Shown: positions 34,270 to 52,429, counted from the stretch's first letter. The stretch is DNA of 64,000 nucleotides from Amoebidium appalachense (GCA_963693365.1 CAVNZM010000002.1:5022001-5086000), one strand, 5' to 3'. Translations and numbers: made by a program. Notes: generated by a model from the letters alone, not told the origin.

Positions 34270-35036
34270 GTTTGCGTTTGGTTTGGAAAACAGAAATCTG
34301 CACAAAATGTTTAATGCGCGAACACACACGAGGTGGTACGTTAGGACATGGCTGCAAAGGTCGCCGGCGCCAGTTTATGGAGGTGTGTCCTAAATTCTAC
34401 TTAACCTATAAACGTATTCTAGTGTAGCAGAAGACCGAAAACCCCTGGGCGAAAGAAGAAAAGAGAAGTGACCACAAGAACAAGTGTTTGTTTGCTTTGT
34501 TGTCCGGTCATGGCGCCAGAACAGGTTCGTAACCAATCACATTTTCCATCTTATTTATAACTTTATATGGATATATATCAACTCATTGGATTCGTTGATT
34601 TTAAATTTGAGCACACATGATGACACATCCGATCATCATCAGCGGGCCAGATGTAAGTGTCGCCTTGTGTCAGTGGACCCGGGGACTTCAAAACCAAATA
34701 GAGAACTCTATATTTTCTCACATGCCGTTGCATTCTCTCCTGACACCCTCTACTTTTAACCCTTATCTATTAATAAGAATAAGAATTATTATTCTCTCAG
34801 GATTTTCACATTTGTGTCCAAAGATTTTTACATCACTAAAGGGCCCACACCTGTGTGTCAATTGCCTTTCACGGCTCGCAGGTCTTCCCAGTGGGCAATT
34901 TTTATTTAGTATTTCGTCTTGACAACACACATTCTCTCACCCAAAATTTTTCCCCTCTCCTTCTGTTGCTTCCATAAAACACATAAGGGTGTTATTTTGC
35001 CTCCCCCTCGCTCTCTTTTTAATCGCCACCACCGTT
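34270..35036. other. Head-to-head intergenic spacer (candidate bidirectional promoter)
   Basis: 767 bp separate the start codons of the unrecognised minus gene and ANKRD39. Unlike almost all other spacers it is free of microsatellites and homopolymers and is AT-richer, which fits a promoter under constraint. No specific factor site or TATA box could be assigned. Confidence 0.5.
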
Positions 35037-39070
<4,034 letters not shown>

Positions 39071-39226
39071 ACATCGATGTACTCTATCATGTCTAAACAC
39101 AAACACGGGGATTGTGCTGGCATGGTGGTTATATTCCTCACTGGCTACAAAAGCATGAATGGTAATCTATATTATCTATCCCCCCTCCCCAACCACCACC
39201 ACCACCACCACCATCACCACCACGTG

Positions 39227-39269
<43 letters not shown>

Positions 39270-39428
39270 CACACATGCACACCACATGCACACCACATGC
39301 ACGCACACACATGCATGCACACACATGCACGCACAGACACGCACACACGTACACATACACACAAGGGTACATGCACGGATGCATGGGCGCACACACACAC
39401 ATACACACACACTCCCTTTCCCTTTCTC

Positions 39429-39430
39429 TC

Positions 39431-39522
<92 letters not shown>

Positions 39523-39592
39523 CTCCTCCTTCTCTCTCTCTCTCTCTCTCTTTCTATATATATACATACATATATATATATATATATATACA
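39429..39592. repeat. (CT)n then (TA)n
   Basis: About 45 CT units, a short interruption, a second CT block, then TATA/TACATA repeats to 39592. Intergenic, 0.4 kb past the ANKRD39 stop codon. Confidence 0.9.
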
Positions 39593-39937
39593 TATGATTC
39601 GACGAGCTTTGTGTATCTACTAACCCCAGTAATTCCTTCCTCCCCCTCCTCCTCCCCCTCCCCCCCCCCACACACACACAAACACACCTGCCCCCTCACC
39701 CCCTTATCCCCACCTCCCTCTCTGGCCCCTAGCTTGTCTTCGCCCTCCGCAGAGGCAGACACATTAAGAACCTGAGTCGGTTCTAAACCTGTTCCTTGGA
39801 GTGCTTGTGTCCTTAACAAACACCCGGTGTTGCACATAGCTGCACATACACTCTCACTCGGGTGCAACATTTAGAGTAAAAAGGGTTACAACAAGCACGT
39901 CAACAGGTTCACACACATACACACACGCGTGCGCGCG

Positions 39938-40012
<75 letters not shown>

Positions 40013-41102
40013 CATATCTGATAAAATTTATATCGGTGAGATCCGAGTTCATTTCATTTTTGAATAAGGAAAAACTGTATACACATCACTGGTGCCTTTA
40101 CTCCCACATCAATACTTTTGTGAACTAGTGTGAGCGGGAGAAATAACAAAATCACATAACAAAGAGTTCAGGTGTTTGTTGTATTCTAGTGTGAATACTT
40201 GCTAAATACAGAATAGCCGGGTGTCCCAGGGGTGGCCTTGCTAGTAAAACATCTTTTTTTGGCGTTCCGTCTCAAGTGTCAATTCTGGTGTGCCATATTA
40301 CTGCAGGTAAGGGGTCTATAGGGGCCTATCATTTTAAATATGGGATTTTCTCCTTGTGTATACGAGTAAACAGCAAGACACTCCATAATAAAGCTACCGG
40401 GCAAAACTGAACAAGCTGCCCCCCCCCTCCCGACCCCCCCCTCCCCCGGCCCCCCTTCCTCACCCACTCGCCCATGGTGACCGATCCACCTACCACCACA
40501 CACACACACCACCACCACCCCATGGCCTCCTCGCCTCCTTTTCCCCACTCTCTTATTTGAAATTCCGGCCCATGCCTCCTGCATTATCTGTAACCTGGCG
40601 AAGATCACGTGAAGCTATAGCTAAAAAAGATGCATTCGTTCAAGCATCAGCCATATCAAGGCCAATGGGCACCATATTGCAACTGCAGGAGGAGGGGGGA
40701 GGGGGGGGGGGGGGGAGGGGGGGGGCGGGGGGAATAAAAAAGGGGGAAAGGCGAACAAGAGGGAGAAGGGGGGGAGGGGGGAGGGGGAGTGGGGGGAATA
40801 AAAAAGGGGGAAAAGGCGGACAAGAGGGGGAGGGGGGGGGGGGGGGGGGGGGGAAGAAGGCACACATTTTCAAGCAAAAACACACCGCACAGGTGCACAC
40901 AAGCACATGCACACCACCGGTGCAACCTATCAAAGGCACACAAGCAAACACCTTTGACACATAAGAGCTGAGAATGGCATTCATGCACCCATTCACAACA
41001 CAACCGTATGCTTAATCTGCGAAAAAGAGCACCTTTTGGAGTAAGGAGAGCCCATCCTCGGGGAAGGCAGGAACCGGCCGCTGGGTGCTGTGTGTGTATG
41101 TG

Positions 41103-41139
<37 letters not shown>

Positions 41140-41440
41140 GGGGGAGGGGGGGGGGGGGGGGGGGAGGACTCAGGAGGGGGGGGGGGGGGGGGGGGGGTAT
41201 ATTAAAGAATAACTTCGAATTCCGAGTTTGAGAAAGGCAGGATGGAGAGGCACAAAAAGCCTTTGCTCGGAGGTGTCGTTTTTATTCACTTGCAATTTTT
41301 GGTCCATCTTCAAAAATTAAAACGTCAACAGTTGCATGGCCGACACACAAGGCAACATCACACATCTTTGAAAACGGATTGAAACCCAAACCCAAGGAGA
41401 AGGAGACCGGTGGGCCTGTGGCCTTTTTTTTTTTTTTTTT

Positions 41441-41483
<43 letters not shown>

Positions 41484-42230
41484 GGTTTCGGGGGGGCGGT
41501 TGGTAGTAAATATGGGGAGGGGGTGGAGGGGGGCAGGGGGGATGGTAGTCACTAGAGATAAAAGCAGGTTGCAGTGGGCAATGAGCATATAGCATATTAT
41601 TAACCAGTGTGTACTTGAGGGTGATTTTCAGCTAAAATTATGGGAGACCTTTGAAGATGAGCACGCGAAACCCTGCACTGCACAGCTATCACAGCCGGCG
41701 GCACAACGCATCAATGATGGTGCTTGGGGCGTGCTTCCAAGTTCTTGTCACGTGACATTGTGCGGTTGCCATTTACAGCTAGAGTCGCAAGTTGGCACGA
41801 TGGTCCGAAAGTCTGAGATTTTTCAAAAATACCGTCCCACAATCACCGAGAAAACCTCGTGTGTACATGCAACTGATGGAATACAGCGACTCATCATTGA
41901 TGTAGCAGTGTTGAAGAAGGGGGTGGGACAGAAGGGAGAGGGGGTGGGGGGGGGTGGGGTGGGGTGGGGAGGGGGTAAACGCAATGTTTTTGGTTCCTTC
42001 TAAGGTTTCCCTTGCGTGGTCTTGCATTGTTTATTCAATTTGGTGGAACGGGCCTAGGGGTGGGGTGGGTCCCCGTGTTTGTGTTTGTGTGTGTGTTTGT
42101 GTCTGCGCGTGTGTAGGGGGGAGAGCTGGAAAGGGTGTAGGATAGGATGAATGGACTATAAATACTCCATCTTTGTCTGTTTTTGTTTTCTTTCCCCTTA
42201 CTGTTTCCTTTTTTTATTTTTTTTATTTTT

Positions 42231-42272
<42 letters not shown>

Positions 42273-43896
42273 TTCTTTCTTTCTTTCTTTTTTTTTTTTA
42301 TGGGGAGGGAGGGAAGGAGGGGGGGGGGGGGGGGGGGGCTTTGCTTAGCAGGTGTTGCAAGCTCGTTGAACAGGCTCAGGAATGTGCGGTCAGTCAAGCA
42401 CGTACCCCCTTCCCCCTTCCCCCACTGACCCTAGCCTTCCGCCTTATTCATCATCCCCAACACACGAACATATACCCAAAGCACCTTTTTTGGCAGTGGG
42501 AGATGGGTATGTAATCCTAGGAGGAGTAGCGCTAGCAGTAGATCTATAGAAAGGAATAAGGAGGGTTGAGATGAGAGGGCCAGGTGGGGTTGGGGGGGGG
42601 GGGGGGGGGGGGGGGGGAAGGGGGGGGGGGGGGGGGGGGGAAGAGGGGGGATGTTACGGTCAGCGCCAATCAAAAGCAATACGAGAGAGGGAGCTGCTGG
42701 GTGATGGGGTCCAGAGAGGGGGAAGTGGTGGAAGGCGGGGATTTGAAACGAGGGGATTCAAGTGTGTGCTTAGAGGCTCGGAAAACCCCCTTCAGGAAGG
42801 CCACCGAGAATGATTTGTGGCACTGAGGCAAACTTAATGAAGTTTTCAGCGGAGATTATGGACAACCCTGCCGGCCTGTGGTTGCATGCGGCACAAGCAA
42901 GAGTGCACCCAATCGAACTCTACTGCACCGCAAACCTAGGCCTGCATGCTGAGGCAGGCTGCACGTGCAATATATCACACAATAGTGTGGTCGGTCACCC
43001 AACGGATTTTGTTTCCACTCCGTTTGGGCATACACAGATTTTCGTTGCGATTGCGGGTTCGAAACTTTGCGGGTTCCATCATAGGTTGCAATCGTTATGT
43101 TAATCGGTAGCTAGCCGCTCCAGCCTCTCAACTTTAATTATCGACGTTTACAAGAGCATCTGTAGATTGACCTCACATTTGCCCATATGCACCTCGTGTA
43201 GGCTATAATCACAACAACAACCCCCCACCCTCCCCTCTTTCAAAAACAAACAAATAAATAAATAGATAAAAACCTTGAGGCATACTCCAAGAACCAAAGT
43301 ACGTAGCAGCGAGGAAGAAGAGGGGAAAGGAGGAGTGGGGCGTAGGGGGAGGGGGCTGGGGGGGGAGAAGGGGGAGGGAAAGAAATGTCACGGGGGGGGG
43401 GGGAGGGAGGGGGGGAAGGGGGAGGGAGGGAGGGAGGGAGGGAAAGGAAATGCTTTTGGTTCCGGGTTTTCAAATTCATTCAAAAGTTTTGCATTGTTTA
43501 TTAATGGAACTGGTTTAGGGATGGGGTGGGTATGGGTGACTTGGAGCTGGTAGGGCCCTGAGGGACTTACCGGAGCTCCCCGGGGAGGTCGAGGGGGGGC
43601 CCGGGGGGGGGGGGGAAGGCTGAGGTGGTAGGTATTTCATGCTATCAAGGACACTGTGTACATGTGTTGGTCTGCCTTTTCAAACACGAAAACTGTGCAT
43701 GGCAACAAGTACTGGCATCCGGATCCAGGCTCCGCATGTTTGCCCTCACGTGGGTGATCACGAACGCTGCGTGACATGTGCACCGACATGCGCAGAGAGC
43801 TGACCAAGTCTTAGAATGATAGGAGGTAGCTACAGCCCCGGGGCCGGCGGGCGGGCGGGCGGGCGAGCGGGGAGGAGGAGGGGGGGGGGGGGGGGG

Positions 43897-44171
43897 TTTG
43901 AATGCGGAACACAGTACAAAGTACGCATACACGATGAGAAGCATGGTGCAGGACACATGCAAAGGCAAACATTCAAGTATGCAACATCAGCCATGCGCAC
44001 AGTATGCGTCATAAGCAGAGCCCATCCTCAGGGAGGGCCCAAGTCATCAATTGCGTCTGAGTTTCGACCCCTTAGCCCGCGTATATACGACGCTCCAACT
44101 CAAACAGCAGCATCAACTGAACTTGGGTGGGTCAACCCGTCTTGATCAAAGACGAGCAGGGTTGCTTATGC
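43897..44171 (-). mobile_element. SINE-like dispersed repeat, family A, near full-length
   Basis: On the plus strand a G-run (43881-43896) leads into TTTGAATGCGGAACACAG and the element continues to about GGGTTGCTTATG. On the minus strand it therefore begins CATAAGCAACCCTGCTCGTC and ends in poly-C. The part at 43897-44062 matches 2104-2269 with two differences, and the remainder matches 59531-59640 in the opposite orientation. No open frame of note. Confidence 0.75.
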
Positions 44172-44651
44172 AAGCAAGGTGAGCAGAACGGTGAAGATGT
44201 GTGTGCAAACTAATGCAGTGCAGCGAAAAACGCGTATGTGCTTACAGATGCACGACACAGAGCAACCATGCCCGGTTGCATGGAAGTAAAGATGTCTCCA
44301 CACAGTGGTCTGGGGGGGGGGGGGGGGGGAGGGGGGCACCATTTCCCTTCTCCTTATATATAATATTTGACACCGCCACCACACCCCGGCCACTTTCCCT
44401 CCCCCTCCCCCCCCATAAACCACGTCCCCCCATTACCCCCCGTGCAGATTTAGGTGCATCTAAACCTCCTCTTATTTTTCCAACTCGTCCCCACCCCTCC
44501 AAATCATACCCCACGATTCCCTCCCCCCACCACACTTGAACATTACCGTGGGTGATTGCAAAAAACAGTTAACGTTGCCACAGCAGCAGTTTCCCTCACA
44601 ATCGATCACTAATAGTGGCTTACACGGTAAGTTACACCACCATACTTGCAG

Positions 44652-44699
<48 letters not shown>

Positions 44700-45260
44700 T
44701 GGTGGTGGGGGGGAGGGGGAGGCGGGAGAAGCCGGTTAGGAGAAGAGGGGAGGACAGTGAGAGCGGCAAAAAATCGTTGCTCGGATGCTAATATCAGGCT
44801 TAGAAAGGGAGAGATTAAGGGACGTCGGGATAAGGAGTTGACCCGGACAAGTATAGATATCATCCATTTCTACAAAGGCAAACCCCAGGCACAACTCACC
44901 CAACTCAAAGTAGTATGAGAATCATATCAGTCATAGATTGGAGGCTTGCCCGGGGGCAGGCGATAACAGCCCCCATATGCTTTATTCACAGTAGCATTCA
45001 CCACCACCCCGCGGCTGGCAGCCTAAAATCCTAAAAAATCCTCAGATTTTCGGGCAACCAGGCACCGCGTACCTATAAATAATCCCGCCCTGCCACGAAC
45101 AAATACTGCGGGTTATACCCTTTGTGCTGAAAATTTACACAAAAGCACCGTACATGCCCCATTTTACCCGAGACATCTCTGTGCATAGATAGGCACTCTC
45201 CCCCCCCCCCACACACGAGGCACACAAATTTACGAAATTTCGCGCGAATGGCGGTGGTAT

Positions 45261-45820
45261 TTAGAGGGCCCAGAGCATCTGCACGGCCTTTGTGATGCCG
45301 ACATCATTCAGGTTGAAGTAGACAAGGCCGGCAGCTGTGGCGGCAGAGGTGGCGCCCCACAGGAGTTGGCTGGGGGTGGTCAGGGGTCCCTTCACGTAGT
45401 CGATGATCACCTGTGTACGTGCGTACGTGTGTGTGTACGTGTATGTATGTTCGTGTGCGTGAGCGAGTCAGCAACCGGAAGAGGGCGTCGAGATGGGGTT
45501 GTAGGAGTGTGAAAGTTTGCCAAGACCGGGGCGGCGGGGGTAGACGGGGATGGCATTTGTGTGGCGCAACATACCCACACCTATTCTCGAGTCTTACGGG
45601 GAAAGTCAGACAAGAGACCGACAACAAACAGTGCATCCATCAACCCAGAATACAACACCAGGCAGAGACATGCATGCAACAGTGACAACATGTGTGGACA
45701 GAATGTGAACAGGATCCACAAAAAGCCATGCCTGGAGGAGGCGAGCCCAGTAGAAGAGACTGCGTGCAGTGAATGATAGTGGGTGTACTGTAAACCGGGA
45801 GAGGAGGACAAGCAAGCAAA

Positions 45821-45903
<83 letters not shown>

Positions 45904-46289
45904 GCCGTGCCCGCATAAAAACAATGGGTTTCGACTGTTACACCTCTCGCACAGCAGTTGCCAGTGGTTAGTTGCCGAAAGCCACAAACACATGTAGATA
46001 ATTCCGTAGGGGTTGTGTGTGTGTGCGCGCGTGTGTTTGTGCAAAACACCACGCCCCCAGAATACAAAAAATACAGCCAGGCAGGACACAAGCACGCGAG
46101 GAGGAGGAGGAGGAGGAGGAGGAGGAGGAGGGATGTGAGCAAAAGGAAGGAAGAGCAATGGAATGGAATGTGGCATTGTGCATTTGTACATGTGGGGAGA
46201 AGGAAAAGGAGATGAAAAGGAGTGGAAGAGGAGAGAAACAAAGGGGCCGTGGTTGTGGTTATGGTGGTGGTGGTGGGGGGGGATCGGAC

Positions 46290-46325
<36 letters not shown>

Positions 46326-48025
46326 CGGGCGGGCGCACGCCCGCATCTCTGTGTTCGAAAAAAGGGGAAGTGATGGTGGTGGGGGGGAGGTGTACCTGAT
46401 CGAAGCCCCAGTAGGAGTGGAGGGGGATGAGCACAGCCATCGCCATGTCCAGCTGCAGGCAAACAGTCAGTCATCAGGGGGCAAGGGGGGCACAAAGGCA
46501 ATGGGCAATTAAAAACTAAAACAGTCAAAAGAAGAATGATAACAAATGTCGGAGGAGTTAGAAAGCATCACATAGAAATACACATCCGCAACGGACAACA
46601 CAGTACAATCAGAACAGAACACCCACACAAAGAGTTTAAACCCATTCACCTCCGTATGAGAAACACAAAGATACGTTTTTACAAGAAGAAAAGAAAGGGC
46701 AGAAGGGGGCAGCCGGAGGGGTTAAAATGTCACAGAGCACGAGTACACATTTATGAGCAGACAACACAATCGAGAGCACATACAAAGAGCATGCACGATA
46801 AGTAGAGCCCCGGGGGGTGGTGCACGCGCATGCGCCCATATGTGTGTGTGTGTGTGTGGGAGGGGGGGGGGGGGGGGGGGGGAGGGCAAGCATACGGGCA
46901 TGGAGGGGCCCACGACAGCAGCAGCGGGGATGACGGCCAGGGTGGCCGCAGATACCAAACGCTCAGCCTTCCAGTGGTTGGACTCGGCCTTGCTCACGGC
47001 ACCCGCAGCAGCTGGGGAGAGAGAGAGAGGTGGTGAGTGTGTGCACGTGTGCACGGGTAGAAACGGTGTGAAGGTGTGTAAAGTGTGCCGTATGCAAATG
47101 CGTGTAAAGGGTGGATGTGTGTGCGCGCCTGTACTGAACATGACAAGGGCAATACGGAGGTGGGACTAGGTGAGGAATAGGAATGCCTTATGCATAGCAG
47201 GTGTGTGAACGCGAGCGTACAACATACTCGTGTGAGTTAGGGCAAAGTGAAATGTGGTGGGTGCGTTGCAAATGAACCATTTCCTATGGGTGCTTGTGTG
47301 AGTGCAGAGGCCGCACGTGCACATAAAATACAAATATAAAATATGTGTAGCTTTGTGGGCACACCCATAGCGTTGTAGCTACAGGGACAAACACAAACAC
47401 ACAAAACCCTTGCCAGAACATCCCCACGCTGTCAACAACCCACTCGTGCACGCACAGACAACAAGCAGCACACGACATGAGGTGGACTTACCGAAGCGGG
47501 CGGGGCTGGAGTGCAGTTGCCTCCAGGCTGCAAGGACAACACCCATTGAGCACAGCTATCTCCCCCCCCCCCCCCCCCCCCCTCACCCCCCATCCCCAAA
47601 TCCGACCTTCAACCAAAAGCCATTTCTCCCACCCTACAACAACAAGTAAATAACCCCCTTTCGTCTCCACAACGACTAAAACTACCAACGACTAAGCCTA
47701 GTATCGACCACAAAAAGGTTGATATAGTAACAAAACTCGATCCGAAAAAGCTCAGTTTGAGAATGTGCGGGTAGGTTATATACTCGTGTGCACTCTTGCC
47801 TGAATCCGTGAAACTTCAGAAGGCTGTCTCGAAGCCTGGCAAGGCCCAGACAACTCCCCTTTCTATATCTCTTTAGTGCCTTCCGCGCTTTGAACACACC
47901 ACTCTCCTCTCCAACAACTTTTGCGTTTCATTACCAATGCCAAAAAAAAATCTGTGAGAATTACCGGCAACTGTGGCGATGGGGGAGGCCTTGGCCAGGA
48001 GGGGGCGAGTGACGGTGGGCAGCAT
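45261..48025 (-). CDS. SDHD: Succinate dehydrogenase membrane anchor subunit (CybS, complex II)
   Basis: Exons in sense order 48025-47965, 47527-47492, 47011-46896, 46452-46396 and 45410-45261 join in phase to 139 residues plus stop. The first 30 or so residues (MLPTVTRPLLAKASPIATVA then WRQLHSSPARF) are a mitochondrial presequence with an Arg/Ser-rich cleavage region. The body matches CybS: SNHWKAERLVSAATLAVIPA (first membrane helix), LDMAMAVLIPLHSYWGFDQV (second) and VYFNLNDVGITKAVQMLWAL at the C terminus. His83 is the expected heme b ligand and Asp94-Tyr95 the quinone-site pair, with the 11-residue spacing also found in E. coli SdhD. It anchors the catalytic SDHA/SDHB dimer in the inner membrane and carries electrons to ubiquinone. 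Start context is GAAAATG. Repeats in its introns read (AC)n in the sense strand. Confidence 0.96.
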
Positions 48026-49985
48026 TTTCAGTTCTGTGCAGGATGTGTTCGAGTTAGGTCAAAGGAAATAATAGAACGGGTTGGCTGAGGGTGAACACAA
48101 AATGAAAAATATACAAAGGGCTGTAAAAGAGAAAAATAGAGAACGGGCGAGGGTTCTCACTAAAAAAAACCGGGTTCATATCACAAGCGTTGCTCTCGTG
48201 TACACGTGTTCCAGCTTAACCAACAGTCCAGACACCACAAGCAGCCTTAGCTAGAAAAAGGCTGAGTGAAAGCTCCACTTCATGCGACCTGCGTTTAAAC
48301 ATAGAAAAAGACCATAACTTTCGTACAATAAAGAAAGTTTCTTCTTGTGCTTCCGTGCCTCAGACTTTCTTGTTACTTTCTACTGGAAGACGCAGCAAGT
48401 CACACATGCACACGAGGGGCTGTGCTCCCACTGTTTCCCAAAATATAGACCGTGTAAACCTTTCTCCAATCAAGGTTTTGCCCACCCACAAAACCCCATG
48501 AAGTAGCCTATGCCTAACGTCTAGCTTAACTAAACGCGCCGTTTGCTTTCCTATAACACTTTCCAACTTTATTGACCTAGCCTACACATACTAACTTGTT
48601 CTTTTGCCCTAATAATTCCCCTTTCTAAGGCTTACATTATCAGCGAATCGCTAGAAGATGCTACGTTTCCCTCTCTGTGTCAGCACTCGACCAAACGACT
48701 CGCCTCCTTGCGAGCAGCTTTCAAGCCGCGGCCAGAAGGCGTGGCGCCGAACGAATAACCGGAAAATACCGGCGACAAATTCGAAATATATAAGAAATAT
48801 GAAAAATAGGGGTTTATTTATAATTTGCAGAGTCTTTCGTGGGACCCTTTGCAGAATTGCGGCTCTCATAATGACAGTTGAGCGGCCTTATTTGGCGATG
48901 CGACAGCCAATAGGAATGTTGTCCTTTCACCGGCACGGCTCAGACTGGCAAGCTTTTCTTTATATTCTGAACCACTAGGAGTAGTTCAAGAAGTGAGCTA
49001 CTGTTTATAATGTGCAATAAAAACAGTTTAACTGTTTTATGTTTCAATGTCACTTTAACATTTTAGCCTTCTGTGTGCTTTTCAGCGGGTAATAGCCACA
49101 AGACACAGCTGAAGCTCTGAAAACACAACACAGGTTCTAACCTCGCTTGTGAGATCACCACATCAACCTAATATTACGACACCCGGCCAAAGCCCCACAC
49201 AAAACACACATATAGATTCCTCGCAGAAATAAACACACATACAGACAGGCCTGGCTACATCCACCCTCCCACACTGGCAAACAGAGAGAGAAGGCACCCT
49301 CTGCCACACACAACCTAATATTAGTCCACCCTCACAGACACCCACATAAGGATATTGATACCCGTGACCATCTTAAGTTGTTGCCTAACACCGATATAAC
49401 TGGCAACACACAGCCACACAAAGCCACATAATGCACACAACGTCCACTTTCTAACAATAAGGTGGCACATTTACGAAATCAATGCCTGAATTTGGGACGA
49501 AACTAAATAAAGCCGATCACGCTGTGCCCCACATGTTGTTTCGAATGGTCAACGCATTACGTTCTTGTGACTCCTTGGCTTCTGTAGCTTGGGAGTGGCC
49601 ACCAATGCAGGCAAAATGCCAACACAGCGAGATATCAGCATCCTGCTGATGGCCATGGCTGTTTGAATCAAGTTTTCGGATGGGTCAAAGTTACTAGCTT
49701 TTCATGCTAGGTGTGTGTACACTTGAGCAGTTTATTATAGCAAAAATACGCGTATTAGAAAGGAGGTTCATTCATTCATGAGACTAAAGTACAAACTGAT
49801 GTTAGACGGCAACTCCGAAGGGCTCATCAGAAGGCACAAACTTGATAAGACAAAAAAACTGGTGAAAAATAAAGCATATGAAGGTGGGCCGGGTGGTTGG
49901 ATGGGTGGCAGTGGCGGTTGTGGCAGGGAAGGAACGACAGAAAGTGGAGAGACAGCATAGAAGAAGGGAGAAGGAAGGAGGGAGG

Positions 49986-50022
<37 letters not shown>

Positions 50023-50353
50023 CAGAGGGTGAGGGGGGGGGGGAGGGGGGGGGGGGGAAACTAAGAGTGTCTAGCATTTCATACCATCAAACATCATTTA
50101 TCAACTTCCACCACAAATCTTTTAATACAAAACACAACACAGACTCCTCAGTATAAAGCAATCTCGGACAGACTCTTACATCTAGCACAGCTACCTTTTT
50201 AGGTATGATAGCTCTGCTTTTTTTCAAAAGGCCGGGCGATTCGGAGAGCGGCTGAACATACACGTTCCACTCCTACCCACGCCAGTGTCGATTTATCGAA
50301 CATAGGCCAGAGCGATTCAGGCTTCAGGACGTCCCAGCCGTTATTTTGTAGCA
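48026..50353. other. Spacer between SDHD 5' end and cyclin C 3' end
   Basis: About 2.3 kb, same-strand neighbours. Mostly complex sequence with only a (GA)n tract and G-run at 49990-50057, so it probably holds the SDHD promoter in its left part. No RNA gene or coding motif was recognised. Confidence 0.55.
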
Positions 50354-50487
50354 CTATCTGCGCTGGTTGTGGTGTGGGTTCTTGTGTGCCCCGTGTGTGT
50401 CCTTGGCTTGCGGCACGGGCCTGGGGATTTTCTTGAGGATGGCTGCGGAAGAGAAAGCGGGAATTAGTATTACGTGTGTGCTTTTGC

Positions 50488-50555
<68 letters not shown>

Positions 50556-51303
50556 CTATGAGCGTGCACAAAATGGCGTGACTGTTTTCTCCAACATGTG
50601 CTATTTTACTCAAATATCCCCAGCGCTGTTGCCCTCCCCCCCCCCCCCCCCCCCCCCCGGCGGTTTTACCCCTCCATGTGAGAGGAACAAAAGGCAATTT
50701 CTATTTGTTTCTGGTTATGGGTCCTGCTGACGTATTCTATGCTGTACACACACACACACGGAGACACACCTTTGACTGCCGACAGGGAGTATTCATCCCA
50801 CAGGCGATACATGTCGAACATGATCCGGCACACCACGAGGATCTGCACCACCCAAGCAAGTCAATATTGATTGTCTGCCCACATCCCCCCCCTCCTCCCC
50901 CCACACCCTCCGCTCCCCACCACAAAAAAAAAAAAAAGTCCCAGATCTTGCCCACAAAGGGTCAGCCACAACAAGCCCTCCCGCAACTTCATCCCTTCTC
51001 TCCACCTCATTCTCCTTCCAGAACTCCAGTGCATGTAAATATTCACAAAAAGACCAGCCCCCCCCCCCCCCCCCCCCCCCCCCCTCTCTCTCTCTCTTTG
51101 AGCACACACACACACCTGCTCCAAGTCCACGTTCAGTTCAGCAAACCATGTCTTCGCCTCTGCCCTCTTGGTGTGATCCAATTTCCCGTCAGAGTCGTTG
51201 GCTACCGTGGCAAGATACATGGCGGAAAGCGCTAGAACGTGTGGCGGGTACTGCAGGCACATGTCCGTGCGGTAGCTGTCGTTGAGTATGTGCCTGTGTG
51301 TGT

Positions 51304-51348
<45 letters not shown>

Positions 51349-52099
51349 CGTGCAAGAGTGCGGTGTGGTTCTTGTCCGTGTGCATGTGTGCGAACCGCAG
51401 ACCTGGGGGGAGGGAGGGGGGGGGGGGGGGGGGGGGGGCTGTTAATAAGTTTGTAGGAGCTTATATATCTGCTGAATGTGGCAGCGTGCATGTTCATGCC
51501 TGTCTGAGAGCACATTCGAGTGTGCACCTGCTTGGACATCCAAGCACACTAGAACCGGATCTACGATTCGCACTCTTCATGTGTTTCTCTAGCCGAAGAT
51601 TAAAGTGGTCAAAAATAAATCTCGTGTGTTCGTACGTATGGCTCTATTAGCGAGCACAGCCGCCGGCTGGTTGTTGATCATACAGAATGCAAACGATTCT
51701 TTCGAATTTATTGCAAATGCCATTGTCGGAGGCAACCGGCTAAAGCTCCCACTAAGGTCTTCGTCAATAGCTTTGTAATACCGTTTAAAACTCGGCTCCC
51801 TCTCCCCCCCCCCTCCCCCCTTTCTCCCAGGCACTCACCACGCGTCTGTAAGGATCTCCTTTCCAAATTTGGCGTGGTCCACGTACAGGACGAGGTCACG
51901 GTAGGGGTGGAAGACGATGGTGTAGCAATCAAGCTCTGGGGGTGGGGGTGGGGGGGGGGGGGGAGGGGTGAGATGGTTGCTTGCACAGTTGGGGTTCCTG
52001 GGGTGGCGGTGTGTGTGCGAGAGAGACCAGGGGGGGGGGGGAGGGGGGGGAGAGAGAGAGAGAGAGAGGGGGGGGGGGGGGGGGGGGGGGAGGGAGGGG

Positions 52100-52152
<53 letters not shown>

Positions 52153-52357
52153 GAGAGTGAGGGCGCGCCCGCGTGCACACTCCGTGTGTGTATATGATTG
52201 AGTGAGCGAGAGAGTGCGAGCATGGAGTGTTTGTGTGCACATGTGAAAGTCATGCGTGCCAGCGTGAGCAGTCCCCCCCCCCCCCCCCTCCTCTCCCGCT
52301 GTGTGGGTGCTTATGTGCTGTGTACTGAAAAGCACAGATGGCTGTGGGTACGTTTGT

Positions 52358-52429
<72 letters not shown>

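Larger units (their letters stand above)
39071..45260. other. 6.2-kb convergent intergenic region, repeats only
   Basis: Between the 3' ends of ANKRD39 and SDHD. Contents include (CA)n at 39231-39267, (CT)n at 39429-39518, TA repeats at 39555-39592, (CA)n at 39943-40011, several G-runs, a T-run plus G-run at 41425-41482, two copies of an unnamed repeat (about 41985-42060 and 43448-43530), a degraded family-A repeat (about 40861-41070) and a full-length one (43897-44171). Open frames at 41731-42003 and 42810-43103 have mixed composition but no recognised motif. No gene is called. Confidence 0.6.

Noticed and set aside
42810-43103. 97-codon open frame with mixed composition
   Set aside because: No recognised motif, no splice partners and located in a repeat-filled convergent spacer; too weak for a gene call.
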